Shown here piece after piece: positions 29,417-37,617 of a stretch of 64,000 nt of DNA. How positions within the stretch are numbered: the stretch's first letter is position 1; each line of letters begins with the position of its first letter. The translations under genes and the position numbers were made by a program. Under the pieces are notes generated by a model. It worked only from the letters and a program-made list of their open reading frames with translations, was not told the origin of the DNA and did no database searches. The DNA comes from Treponema sp. UBA1747 (GTDB lineage Bacteria; Spirochaetota; Spirochaetia; Treponematales; Treponemataceae): contig DCHR01000056.1 in the NCBI GenBank assembly GCA_002315375.1, forward strand, positions 1,101 through 65,100, written 5' to 3'.

Positions 29417-29899
29417 ATGGCAGATTTGACAAAAGAAGAACTGGACGAAAGAGTTGCAATACTCAGACATTTCAGAAATCTTCTGGAACAGCAGAGAACA
29501 AAATTCCGTGAATATCTTGTTGTACTCGAAAAGCAGCAGGAATCTATCACTCTTGAAAACGCAGATGCTCTTCTGGCTCATACAGAAATGGAACAGCAGG
29601 TGGTAAGGACTATTTCAAATCTTCAGAAGGTAATTGTTCCTATGCAGAAAATGTATAACCTTTCCTCAGGTGATGCTGCTCCAAATCAGGAAATCCAGAA
29701 TATTCAGAGCGACCTGGAAAATCTGCAGACAAAAGTTCTGGCACAGAATGAAAAGAACCGTGAACTTCTTAAAAGTCATATTGTGGAACTGCGTACAAGA
29801 ATCAACACTATGCAGAACACTAATCCATACCGCAATGCTGCATCAGTTTACGCCGCCAGTGCAAAAAACTCAGGCCACATGATAACAGTTCAGGCATAG
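29417..29899 (+). CDS. FlgN-like flagellar protein
   Basis: A 160-residue, almost wholly helical coiled-coil protein with an Asn-Pro-Tyr-Arg stretch near its C-terminus. Size, helical content and the place behind fliS fit the FlgN family, which chaperones hook-associated proteins. Sequence evidence for FlgN itself is weak; another flagellar chaperone is possible. A GGGAGG ribosome site precedes the ATG. Confidence 0.65.
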   Translation: MADLTKEELDERVAILRHFRNLLEQQRTKFREYLVVLEKQQESITLENADALLAHTEMEQQVVRTISNLQKVIVPMQKMYNLSSGDAAPNQEIQNIQSDLENLQTKVLAQNEKNRELLKSHIVELRTRINTMQNTNPYRNAASVYAASAKNSGHMITVQA

Positions 29900-29921
29900 T
29901 AACCATCTTTAAAAATACAAG

Positions 29922-29948
29922 GAGCTCCCGGTCGGGAGCTCTTTTTTT
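29922..29948. terminator. Terminator between the flagellar pair and tsaD
   Basis: GAGCTCCCG (29922-29930) and CGGGAGCTC (29933-29941) form a 9-bp stem followed by seven T on the plus strand. It ends the fliS operon and sits between convergent genes. Confidence 0.85.
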
Positions 29949-29964
29949 ATTCTTTCAGGAAATT

Positions 29965-30990
29965 TCAGCGTCTTACCTGTTCAAGACCGCGTTTAAATTG
30001 AGGGATACGGGCACAGGCAGTTACATTCCAGTCAGAACGGTCACCGCGAGCAAGGAAATGATATCCAACTCCGGCAATCATTGCACCGTTATCGCCGCAG
30101 AGCTTCAGTGGCGGGAAAATACAGTTCAAATCTTTTCTTGCAGCAAGAATTTCACGAAGTCTGGAATTGGCTGCAACTCCACCGCCAGCTACCACAGTTT
30201 TTAAGCCTGTGTCTTCAACGGCTTTCAAAAGTTTATTTGTCAAAGTTTTGACCGCAGTTTCCTGGAATGCTGCACACATATTTTCAACGGAATGTTCATA
30301 GCCTTCATTCCAGAACATATCACACTGATGAATAACAGCAGTTTTCAAACCGCTGAAAGAAACATCATATCTGTGTTCAACAGGATCAAGTCTTGGAATA
30401 GGGAAAGTTGCAGCTTTAGGATCACCTTTCTTTGCCAGATTATCGATTATTACTCCTCCGGGATATCCAAGTCCATAAAACTTTGAAACTTTATCAAAGG
30501 CTTCACCGACAGAATCATCTACTGTTGTTCCAAGCACTTCAATATCATCGAAATTATTTACCTTACAGATAATTGAATGTCCGCCGGAAACCAGAAGTCC
30601 AAGGTAAGGATAAGGAATGTCATTCTCCAGATGAGCAGCATACAGATGCCCCAGCATATGATTTACTGCAACAAAAGGTTTTCCTGTTGCCCATGCAAGA
30701 GTTTTTCCAAAAGTCAGGCCAACCAGAAGCGAGCCCATAAGGCCCGGTCTGTTTGTAGCACAGATTGCATCCACTTCGGAAAGATCCATATTTGCTTCGG
30801 CCAGAGCCTGATTCACAACAGGAAGAATCCATTCAGCATGCTTACGGCTGGCAATTTCAGGAACAACTCCCTTGTAAATCTGATGAAAAGGAATCTGAGT
30901 AGCAACAACATTACTGATAATTTTTCTTCCGTCTTCTACAATTGCGGCTGCTGTTTCATCACAACTTGATTCAATACCTAAAACTTTCAT
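29965..30990 (-). CDS. tsaD: tRNA N6-threonylcarbamoyladenosine transferase TsaD
   Basis: A 341-residue protein of the Kae1/TsaD family. It begins VLGIESSCDETAAAIV, has the metal-binding HMLGHLYAAH motif and the nucleotide-binding SGGHS and VAGGGVAANSRLRE segments. With TsaB, TsaC and TsaE it makes t6A37 on ANN-decoding tRNAs. It is the last gene of the run that begins with the Fur-family regulator, 24 bp after the deacetylase-like gene, and could be read through from the metal-regulated promoter. Confidence 0.97.
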   Translation of the reverse strand: MKVLGIESSCDETAAAIVEDGRKIISNVVATQIPFHQIYKGVVPEIASRKHAEWILPVVNQALAEANMDLSEVDAICATNRPGLMGSLLVGLTFGKTLAWATGKPFVAVNHMLGHLYAAHLENDIPYPYLGLLVSGGHSIICKVNNFDDIEVLGTTVDDSVGEAFDKVSKFYGLGYPGGVIIDNLAKKGDPKAATFPIPRLDPVEHRYDVSFSGLKTAVIHQCDMFWNEGYEHSVENMCAAFQETAVKTLTNKLLKAVEDTGLKTVVAGGGVAANSRLREILAARKDLNCIFPPLKLCGDNGAMIAGVGYHFLARGDRSDWNVTACARIPQFKRGLEQVRR

Positions 30991-31014
30991 ATTTTTTCCT
31001 AAATCAATTTCCTT

Positions 31015-32343
31015 TTAATTTTTCAAACCACGGGATTTGCCTACAGTGGTAAAGCTGTAACCTTTCGCTACTAGTTCCGGATAAACTTCGCGAATTAAAT
31101 CCGGCATATAATTGGCAGACCATACATGGGCTATCATTATAACGCATCCGGTTTTATTGGCAATATCCAGGTTTTTACGAAGCTCTTTCAAAAACTCCTC
31201 CCTGGATTTTTCATTGTCCAGAAAATATCCGTTTCTTTCATACCAGCCGTATCCCATTTCGCGGCTGACATAAGGGATTTTGGTTTCCACGTTTGTTCTG
31301 GAATCCAGGAAATAAATTCCCGAATCGTGAGCAGTGCTAACAACGGTTTCAATTTTTGATGCATCCGCTGTAATCAGGGAGCCTTCGTGATTATTCATTC
31401 CGGCAACAGGGCCCACTTCCCTAAGGTTTTCCTGCACAATTGCTTTTATCTGGGCAGAATTCATATCAGGTTTAATTGCCCCCGGTCCCGGATTCACGTT
31501 CAAATTTACGGCCTGCATAGGCTGATGAAGCATTAATTCAGAAATTCCCGAAGCCCGGACTGCATTTGCACTGGACACCGTATCCCTGAGCTTTGGAAGA
31601 ACCGCCACAGTAAGAGGTATTTTCAGTCCCAGAAATTTTTTCAGATCCTCAAGATTCTGTCCGCCATCATCCAGAAGAATACACAGCTGGGCATGATTTA
31701 CTGCAGCCGGGAAATTCAGGTTTTCAGATTTCGGGCGTCCCTCTTCAGACGGCTTCACTACGCTTGCCGTCTTCGAGTCGGGCTCTTGCTTCAACTCCTC
31801 GCCGGACTTTGGCACAGTGCTGTCCTTCGGCCGCTCTGTGCCGGAAGTCCGCTGCGGTGTTTCCGCAACGATCCCTGACGCTTTTTGAGTGACTTTCTTT
31901 TCGTTCTGTTCCTGGGTTTTCTCTGACGGCGCGGTTTTAACTTCAGTTTTAACAACAGGTTTTGTTTCGGTTTTAATATCCGTTTTTACATCTGTTTTTG
32001 GAGTTTTCTTTGGTTCCGATGCTGAAGTTTTACTTTCTTTTTTTTCTGCAGTTTTCTTTTCTGTTTTTGAAGAATCTTTTTTACCCTCAGAAACAGTTTT
32101 TTCATTTTCTTTTTTATTTTTTTCAACCTGAACTGTTACTGGTTTTGAAGGAACCTGAGGTTCATTTCCAGGATTTCCTTCCATAAGTGTTGTAACCAGA
32201 AGAAGAATCAGGCAGCAGATAATTACTCCACCGCAAAATGCAATAAGAGTAAAAGGAGAAACTGTTACTTTCCCCTTTTTGATTGAAGATTTCTTTTTCT
32301 GTGTTTTTTTAGGTGCAATTCTTTTTGAAGTTTTATCCGGCAT
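31015..32343 (-). CDS. Divergent polysaccharide deacetylase (YibQ-like) with membrane anchor and disordered linker
   Basis: A 442-residue protein. The start at 32343 lies one base after the upstream stop; the longer frame overlaps that gene. A basic N-terminus and one membrane segment (about 29-52) are followed by a long Lys/Thr/Ser/Pro-rich linker (about 60-210) with short repeats (KTDVKTDIKTE). The C-terminal domain (about 215-440) is of the divergent polysaccharide deacetylase type: LCILLDDGGQ, MLHQPMQ, NNHEGS and FLDSRT are visible. Substrate is unknown; peptidoglycan or envelope glycan is likely. Residues 155-203 are encoded exactly by a GC-rich palindromic insertion. Confidence 0.82.
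   Translation of the reverse strand: MPDKTSKRIAPKKTQKKKSSIKKGKVTVSPFTLIAFCGGVIICCLILLLVTTLMEGNPGNEPQVPSKPVTVQVEKNKKENEKTVSEGKKDSSKTEKKTAEKKESKTSASEPKKTPKTDVKTDIKTETKPVVKTEVKTAPSEKTQEQNEKKVTQKASGIVAETPQRTSGTERPKDSTVPKSGEELKQEPDSKTASVVKPSEEGRPKSENLNFPAAVNHAQLCILLDDGGQNLEDLKKFLGLKIPLTVAVLPKLRDTVSSANAVRASGISELMLHQPMQAVNLNVNPGPGAIKPDMNSAQIKAIVQENLREVGPVAGMNNHEGSLITADASKIETVVSTAHDSGIYFLDSRTNVETKIPYVSREMGYGWYERNGYFLDNEKSREEFLKELRKNLDIANKTGCVIMIAHVWSANYMPDLIREVYPELVAKGYSFTTVGKSRGLKN
31735..31881 (-). repeat. 147-bp in-frame palindromic element inside the deacetylase-like gene
   Basis: The segment is bounded by GCGTC/GACGC inverted ends (31735-31739 and 31877-31881). It contains three hairpins: AGACGGC/GCCGTCT (31747-31753, 31766-31772), GGACTT-t-GGCACAG with CTGTGCC-gg-AAGTCC (31804-31817, 31836-31850), and GCGG/CCGC (31854-31857, 31863-31866). 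It is far richer in G+C than its surroundings. Its 147 bp fall on codon boundaries and encode residues 155-203 of the linker, so the reading frame is kept. It resembles, in concept, the Rickettsia palindromic elements found inside genes. Confidence 0.7.
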
Positions 32344-32344
32344 T

Positions 32345-32953
32345 TTATTCCACAATTTCCATAACAGCATCCCTAAGTCGGATCTGCATTACTTCCATTT
32401 TATCATCTTCGTAATATTGTTCAAATACACCGGTTACGATTATTTCTGTTCCTGATGACGGATATTCCTCTTCTGCATGTTTACCGTCATCCCAAACAAA
32501 TTCCAGCCCCTCTTTGCAGCAGGCTGTGGCATCCTGAATGACCACATCATGATAAATTCTGTTGGTTTCCTGTCTGAAAAAAGGCGTATAAACTCCCTGT
32601 ATTTTGATTATTTTTCCTTCATAGCTTTCCCAGTCGATTAAAAACTGGAAAACAGTTGAATAAATCATAGTAGCTGTCATACGTGTCAGATCGATATCAG
32701 GCTTAGGTTTTTCAGCAACCGCTGCATTCACAGAGGTCTGTCCCCTCTGTTCTTCCGGAACCTTTATTCCAGAATTCACATGAACAACAGGAACCGGGTT
32801 TTCACTGTATTTAATTTCTGATGGAGGTTCCAGAATATTTTTTTCTGCGTTTTTCTTACTGCAGGAAGCAGCATTTCCAAGAATAAAAACAACAGATAAA
32901 AATAGAACAGCAAACCTGAATTGTTTTCTGATAAAAATATTTACTTCCTGCAT
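32345..32953 (-). CDS. Lipoprotein of unknown function
   Basis: A 202-residue protein from ATG 32953, which gives a lipoprotein signal (AASC, Cys27). The C-terminal part (about 95-200) is beta-rich and contains a FDWES-like turn, an IKIQGVYTPFFR strand and a VTGVFEQYYEDD strand. It may be an OB-like domain of the type that mentions splitting of a pathway in lipoproteins with KIQGxY/VTGxF strands; this is a weak guess. It overlaps the end of znuB by 13 bp and is probably co-expressed with it, so a metal-linked envelope role is possible. Confidence 0.65.
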   Translation of the reverse strand: MQEVNIFIRKQFRFAVLFLSVVFILGNAASCSKKNAEKNILEPPSEIKYSENPVPVVHVNSGIKVPEEQRGQTSVNAAVAEKPKPDIDLTRMTATMIYSTVFQFLIDWESYEGKIIKIQGVYTPFFRQETNRIYHDVVIQDATACCKEGLEFVWDDGKHAEEEYPSSGTEIIVTGVFEQYYEDDKMEVMQIRLRDAVMEIVE

Positions 32954-33774
32954 AGTTTTCCAATTAAAGAACAAACAGCAAAAATCAGAATATTGGCCGC
33001 AACGATTGTGGCTCCAACCGGAGTTGAACACATGATTGAAATAAGGATGCCTGAAACTGAACAGATTACAGAAATAACTGCTGAAGAAATAACTGCGCTC
33101 TTATAGTTTGTAAAAATTGCCATGGCACTTAAAGCCGGGAAAATTATGAGGGCGGAAATCAGAAGCGAACCAACCAGATTCATTGCAAGAACAATAATAA
33201 TTGCAGTTACTATTGCAACTGCAAGATTGTAAGCAACGGCAGGCGTTCCTGTTGCGCGGGCAAAAGTTTCATCAAAGGTAATGGCAAAAATTCTGTTGTA
33301 ATAGAAAACAAAAAACAGGATTACCAGAACTGACATGACAACACAGGTCCAGACTTCACTTTTCTTGAGTGTTAGAATTGAAGTGGAACCGAAAAGTGTT
33401 GAACATACATCACCTGCCACATTTGCAGAAGCAGAAAAAACATTGAGAATCAGATATCCCAGAGCAAGTGCCCCTACACTGAACATGGCAATGGCCGCAT
33501 CTCCTTTTATACGGGTATTTTTACTTCCCCGAAGAAGCAGAACTGCAGCCAGAACTGTCAGCGGCATTACCACAAGAGTGCTGTTTGATATTTTCAGGAC
33601 AGTTGCAATTGCCATTGCCCCGAAAGCAACGTGACTCAATCCGTCACCTATAAAGGAAAAGCGCTTCAAAACCAGAGTGACTCCGAAAAGTGAAGAACAG
33701 AGAGCTATCAAAACTCCCACAATCAGGGCGTAGCGCACAAAAGGATAGCTTAAATAAAAAACAAGTGTATCCAT
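32941..33774 (-). CDS. znuB: Metal (probably zinc) ABC transporter permease
   Basis: A 277-residue ABC-3 family permease with eight or more hydrophobic segments. It shows the family's GVTLVLKRFSFIGDGLSH and the LVGSLLISALIIFPALSA segments. The start at 33774 follows a GGAGG site formed by the stop region of the ATPase gene. It forms the membrane channel of the ZnuABC/TroABC-type importer. Zinc rather than manganese is inferred from the Fur/Zur-type regulator and the His-rich ATPase tail. Confidence 0.9.
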   Translation of the reverse strand: MDTLVFYLSYPFVRYALIVGVLIALCSSLFGVTLVLKRFSFIGDGLSHVAFGAMAIATVLKISNSTLVVMPLTVLAAVLLLRGSKNTRIKGDAAIAMFSVGALALGYLILNVFSASANVAGDVCSTLFGSTSILTLKKSEVWTCVVMSVLVILFFVFYYNRIFAITFDETFARATGTPAVAYNLAVAIVTAIIIVLAMNLVGSLLISALIIFPALSAMAIFTNYKSAVISSAVISVICSVSGILISIMCSTPVGATIVAANILIFAVCSLIGKLCRK

Positions 33775-33775
33775 T

Positions 33776-34483
33776 TTATTCCTCCCCTTCGTGATGGTGA
33801 TGACAGTGTTCACCGTGAAAAGTAATATAATCTTCCACAGTCTGAAAATGACTGTGGTCTTTTCCAATAGTCAGAATGTGGCTTGCATATTTCACGGCTT
33901 CATCCACATCATGTGAAATCATGATTACAGTAACTCCATCCTTATTCAGTTTTTCAATCAGATGGTACATTTCAGCTGTAGCCTTCGGATCCAGTCCGGT
34001 AACCGGTTCGTCCAGAAGAATAAGACGGGAGGCGGCACAAAGAGCCCTGGCAAGAAGTACTCTCTGCTGCTGGCCGCCAGAAAGCGTCCGGTAGCATTTA
34101 TTTTTGAGATGGGAGATTTCCATTTTTTCCAGGGCTTCACAGGCAAGCTGTTTTTCTTTTCTTGAATAGAAGGGACGAAGATGTATTTTATTCAAAGTTC
34201 CTGACAGTACAATTTCCCAGACAGAAGCAGGAAAATCCTTTTGTACTTCACTCTGCTGGGGAAGATAGCCAATCTGACGGGAAATCAAGCCGTCGCTAAA
34301 GAGCACCTTTCCTCCAACAGGTTTTTCCAATCCCAGAAGAGTTTTAATTAAAGTAGATTTTCCGCTTCCGTTGCTTCCAACAATACAAAGATAATCACCG
34401 GAAGAAATTTCAAAGGAAACGGAAGCAGAAACTGCAACCCCGTTATAACCTGTAAGAAGATTTTCACATTTTATCAGAGCCAA
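33776..34483 (-). CDS. znuC: Metal (probably zinc) ABC transporter ATPase with His-rich tail
   Basis: A 235-residue ATPase. Walker A is GSNGSGKST, the signature LSGGQQQR and Walker B LILLDEPVTGLDP. It energises metal import through the adjacent permease. The C-terminus ends in FHGEHCHHHHEGEE, a His/Cys-rich tail likely to bind zinc, perhaps as a sensor of the cytoplasmic metal level. It overlaps the znuA end by 20 bp. Confidence 0.92.
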   Translation of the reverse strand: MALIKCENLLTGYNGVAVSASVSFEISSGDYLCIVGSNGSGKSTLIKTLLGLEKPVGGKVLFSDGLISRQIGYLPQQSEVQKDFPASVWEIVLSGTLNKIHLRPFYSRKEKQLACEALEKMEISHLKNKCYRTLSGGQQQRVLLARALCAASRLILLDEPVTGLDPKATAEMYHLIEKLNKDGVTVIMISHDVDEAVKYASHILTIGKDHSHFQTVEDYITFHGEHCHHHHEGEE

Positions 34484-35420
34484 CTAATGCCTCCAGATTT
34501 TTTTCCATTATTCCAAGATAAGTTGCACCGGCTGAAATCTGTTCAGCACTGACACCCTGCATTGAATCCAGCACCCTTATTTCTGCATTACAGCCTGAAG
34601 TGCTGACAATCTGTTCTGCTATTTTTGGATTCGATTTTTCAAGAATATAAACTTTTGAAAGATTATTTTCTTTCATTACCTTTGCAAGGGAAATAACTGT
34701 TGAAAAACTTGCTTCTGTTTCTGCACTGCAGCCAGGAAAAGCAGCATAACAGGTAAGTCCGAAATCTTCTGCAAAATATCTGAAAGGGAAACGGTCTGCA
34801 AACAATAAAACGGGAGGTTCCCGCAAGGCGCTTTTTATTACCTCGAATGCCATTTCCAGTTCATATCTGTAGGCCTTGCAGTTCTGGAAATATTTATCAT
34901 AGTTTTCAGAATCCAGAGCCTGAATATAAGAAGTCATCATGAAACAGCACACCGAAGCATTTCCCAAAGAAAGCCACACATGTTCATCCTTTCCGGGATT
35001 TTCTTCTTCTTCTCCTTCAAAGATTCCTTCATTTTTTTCCTGAAGCACCAGCCGGCCCAAAAGATCCATCATGGAAACTGCTTTCTGGTTTTCGTTTTTA
35101 CTTCGGGGAAGAATTTCTTCGAGCCATTTTTCCGATTCACCGCCAATATAAAAAACAACATCGGCAGAAGAAATCCTGGCCATATCCTGAATACTTGGAT
35201 TAAAACTGTGCATATCAGTTCCTTTTGTATTCAGAAGCTGAAGGTCGATGGCGTCAGAATCTCCGATAATATTACGGGCCCAGTCGTAAACAGGGAAAGT
35301 CGAACAAAGAACAACAGGCTTTTTGTTTCCTGCAGATTTTTTACTGCAGCCTGTAAAAGAAAAACTTAAGGCAAGAAAAACTGCCATTATGATTGATAAT
35401 ATTTTTCTATTCATTTTCAT
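34464..35420 (-). CDS. znuA: Metal ABC transporter substrate-binding lipoprotein
   Basis: A 318-residue cluster 9 binding protein with a lipobox (FTGC). His in MHSFNPSIQD and His in DEHVWLS match two of the four usual metal ligands, and the Asp in RVLDSMQG the fourth. The third ligand, normally His in an HDAFGYF-like motif, is replaced: the site reads FADRFPFRYF. An acidic loop (EGEEEENPGKDEH) stands where other ZnuA have a His-rich loop. It captures metal outside the membrane for the ZnuBC importer. The ORF start overlaps the Fur gene by 14 bp; a second ATG at 35414 is also possible. Confidence 0.88.
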   Translation of the reverse strand: MKMNRKILSIIMAVFLALSFSFTGCSKKSAGNKKPVVLCSTFPVYDWARNIIGDSDAIDLQLLNTKGTDMHSFNPSIQDMARISSADVVFYIGGESEKWLEEILPRSKNENQKAVSMMDLLGRLVLQEKNEGIFEGEEEENPGKDEHVWLSLGNASVCCFMMTSYIQALDSENYDKYFQNCKAYRYELEMAFEVIKSALREPPVLLFADRFPFRYFAEDFGLTCYAAFPGCSAETEASFSTVISLAKVMKENNLSKVYILEKSNPKIAEQIVSTSGCNAEIRVLDSMQGVSAEQISAGATYLGIMEKNLEALVGSDKM

Positions 35421-35841
35421 TACCTTTATTTATTTTCTTACTGCATTCTTCACAGACCCCTTTCAGAATAGACTGTCTGCAGTCCAGTAAAAACTTATGG
35501 TCTTTCATAAGATGTTCCTGAATCTCATCCATAAAATCACATTCCATGTGAAAAAGCTTTCCGCATTCTGCACACTGAAGATGAATGTGATGGCCGCAGT
35601 CTGAATCTTCCGAAACCACCTGATACTGGGCAGCATCTTCATTGTCGGTCTTGCGCCTGATCAGAATCCCCTTTTCAACAAGGCGGTCTATATTGCGGTA
35701 AACAGTTGTGACATTTACGGTGCTGTCACATTTCTTCAGATAGTCGAAAACGTCACCGGCAGTAAAAGTCACATCGTGATGTTTGAGAATAAAATCGTTA
35801 ATTAAGTCTTTAGTTTTTGTCTTGTAATTCTTCTGTTCCAT
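35407..35841 (-). CDS. Fur-family metal-responsive repressor (Zur-like)
   Basis: A 144-residue protein from ATG 35841. The frame extends to a TTG at 35853, but that lies inside the operator. The winged-helix DNA-binding domain (about 10-80; VTTVYRNIDRLVEKG) precedes the dimerisation domain with HHIHLQCAECGK and a second CEEC pair, the structural zinc site. It represses metal-uptake genes when metal is bound. It is the first gene of the znuACB run and has a double operator overlapping its own promoter, so the cluster is likely autoregulated. Zur rather than Fur or PerR is inferred from the neighbours. Confidence 0.9.
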   Translation of the reverse strand: MEQKNYKTKTKDLINDFILKHHDVTFTAGDVFDYLKKCDSTVNVTTVYRNIDRLVEKGILIRRKTDNEDAAQYQVVSEDSDCGHHIHLQCAECGKLFHMECDFMDEIQEHLMKDHKFLLDCRQSILKGVCEECSKKINKGNENE

Positions 35842-35847
35842 AAAAAA

Positions 35848-35881
35848 ATGCAAATCATTTGCAATTGCAAGTGATTTGCAT
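35848..35881. promoter_or_regulatory. Double 7-1-7 Fur-family operator
   Basis: A 34-bp near-perfect palindrome (16 of 17 pairs). It comprises two 15-bp boxes: TGCAAAT-C-ATTTGCA (35849-35863) and TGCAAGT-G-ATTTGCA (35866-35880). The 7-1-7 spacing is the known shape of Fur, Zur and PerR boxes. It covers the end of the -10 box and the predicted transcription start, so bound repressor would block the promoter. Confidence 0.8.
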
Positions 35882-35908
35882 TTTATAATTTGAGAACAGT
35901 TAAGTCAA
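35880..35908 (-). promoter_or_regulatory. Promoter of the fur-znuACB run
   Basis: On the minus strand TTGACT (35903-35908), a 17-bp spacer and TAAAAT (35880-35885). Transcription should start near 35873, within the operator, giving a leader of about 30 nt without a ribosome site before the ATG at 35841. Confidence 0.75.
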
Positions 35909-35925
35909 CAAAGGTAAATCAGAGA

Positions 35926-37347
35926 TTACTCAAACCAGAGCTTTCTCAGCTGAGGATTTCCTTCGCCTTTGAAAGTAATGTAAAGAGCGTGAACTCCATC
36001 AGGAATTGCAACTTCGGTGCTGCCTTTTACCCAGAAGTTTGTGTATCCCACTTTTACTTCACCCCAGACTTTTCCTTCTGGTTCTGTGCGGATTTCAAAA
36101 ACACCGTTAGCGTAAGCACGGGTTTCCAGTGTGATTTTCTTTACACCTTTGAAATCAAAATATTTGAAGCCTACAGTTGAACCTTCGTAAAGACGGGTAA
36201 TGTAAGAAAGATCTTCTTCGCCGTCTGTACATTCCTGCATGATTTTTGGAAAACCTTCGGCAACATAAATTGAAGGCTTTTTAGTCCAGATATTACATGC
36301 GATGTATGCAGGATATTCGCCTTCAGCCTTGAGGGGGCCACCGTTCAGACCACATGAAGTGATTTCAACCTGCGGGATTTTTCCGTCTTCTGTGAATGTG
36401 ATTTTTTCTGCACAGCCCTGGCGTGAATACCAGTCACCGTTTGTATGACGGTGATAGAAAATGTACCAGCCTGATGCATCTCCCGCTCCACCTTCTGCAT
36501 CTGGAATCTCAACGATACTTCCGTGGTTGTTTGCACCGTAACAGGCAGGCATATCAGCTTTCTTGTAGGAATCAATTCCAAGGTCGCAGTTGGAAACGAT
36601 TACCCCACCGTATTTGAATCCTTCACGGGGATTTTTACTTGTAGCGTAGCAAAGTTCATGCATTACTTCCGAAGAATAAATAAAGTAGTATGTGTCACCC
36701 CGCTTGCGGATTGAACTTGCCTCGAAGAATGAATGATCTTCAAAACCGCTTCCCTGACAGTATTCAATTCCGGGAACAACCAGAACAGGTTCTTCAATAA
36801 TTGTAAGCATATCTTTGTCCAGTGTTACACACCAGGAACCATGACGGCTTTTGTCACCGCGTCCGCAGAAACCTGTGTAAAGGTAGGTTTTGTCACCTTC
36901 TGTCAAAACACCAGGATCAAACTGAGGTTCGTCCCCTGCTCTTTCACCAAGTCTTGTTCCATCCTGGTAATGAACATAACCATAAAAATTATATGGTCCC
37001 TGAGGAACATCACTTACGGCAACAGAAACAAGTGAATATTTATCGAGACAATAGAAGAGATAGTATTTTCCATCTGGTCCCACAGTAACATCAGGAGCAT
37101 AAAGAACAGCAAGACCGTCCTTATTTACAGGGTCATCAGTTCTTTTGTAAGAAACTCCTTCATATCTCCAGTTCCCAAGATCATCTACAGGAGCACTCCA
37201 GCACACATAGTCATTGAGACAGAATACAGGACAGCCGTAATGGTCATGGCTTCCGTAAACATAAACTCGCCCGTTAAAAACATAAGGTTCTCCATCCGGA
37301 ATGTATTCGTAAGACGGAAGATATGGATTAAATGCCTGTTTTTTCAT
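35926..37347 (-). CDS. Intracellular glycoside hydrolase family 43 enzyme with CBM6-like C-terminus
   Basis: A 473-residue protein with no signal peptide. Residues about 10-330 form a GH43 five-bladed propeller: the early YIPDGEPYVFNGRVYVYGSHD places the base Asp, YAPDVTVGPDGKYYLFY follows, and FFEASSIRKRGDTYYFIYS carries the acid Glu. Residues about 345-470 look like a CBM6-type beta-sandwich (VFEIRTEPEGKVWG). GH43 enzymes remove xylose or arabinose from short oligosaccharides; a cytoplasmic site implies import of the substrate first. An AGGA ribosome site precedes the ATG. Confidence 0.88.
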   Translation of the reverse strand: MKKQAFNPYLPSYEYIPDGEPYVFNGRVYVYGSHDHYGCPVFCLNDYVCWSAPVDDLGNWRYEGVSYKRTDDPVNKDGLAVLYAPDVTVGPDGKYYLFYCLDKYSLVSVAVSDVPQGPYNFYGYVHYQDGTRLGERAGDEPQFDPGVLTEGDKTYLYTGFCGRGDKSRHGSWCVTLDKDMLTIIEEPVLVVPGIEYCQGSGFEDHSFFEASSIRKRGDTYYFIYSSEVMHELCYATSKNPREGFKYGGVIVSNCDLGIDSYKKADMPACYGANNHGSIVEIPDAEGGAGDASGWYIFYHRHTNGDWYSRQGCAEKITFTEDGKIPQVEITSCGLNGGPLKAEGEYPAYIACNIWTKKPSIYVAEGFPKIMQECTDGEEDLSYITRLYEGSTVGFKYFDFKGVKKITLETRAYANGVFEIRTEPEGKVWGEVKVGYTNFWVKGSTEVAIPDGVHALYITFKGEGNPQLRKLWFE

Positions 37348-37471
37348 AATAAATCCTTTTTTAGTGATATAAGAATTTTATAAGGGATAATGAATATTCT
37401 GACAATGAGTAATTTCACGGAAAAATGTAAAAACTACGTTTAATACAAGCGTACATTTACTATAAAATTTC

Positions 37472-37610
37472 AAAAAACTTATTCCCGGTCACAATCCCGG
37501 CAGTCAGTAACGCTCGCTAGCTCGCTGCATGTGCAGCGCGGTATAGAAACTATCGAGCCGCGCAGCAAATGCCACAGACTGCACGGTTTGTTCTCTCGCA
37601 TAAGTTTTTT
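37472..37610. repeat. 139-bp element with terminal inverted repeats and internal palindromes
   Basis: The ends are AAAAAACTTAT (37472-37482) and its complement ATAAGTTTTTT (37600-37610). Inside are GCAGTC/GACTGC (37500-37505, 37577-37582), CGCTGCA/TGCAGCG (37523-37529, 37532-37538) and GCGCGG/CCGCGC with inner ATAG/CTAT (37536-37541, 37558-37563). The interior is GC-rich in an AT-rich gap of 321 bp that otherwise has no gene. It resembles a MITE or REP-type element; no transposase is nearby. Confidence 0.6.
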
Positions 37611-37617
37611 AAGTTTC

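Noticed and set aside
32941..33867. Longer starts for znuB (33867), lolA (26603), the K+ channel (56206), prmC (42692) and the cNMP-binding protein (54975).
   Set aside because: The extra residues are out of character with each family and overlap neighbouring genes or terminators; internal ATGs fit signal peptides, ribosome sites or stop/start coupling.
35841..35853. TTG start at 35853 for the Fur-family gene.
   Set aside because: It would lie within the operator palindrome and add only four residues; the ATG at 35841 fits the family N-terminus.
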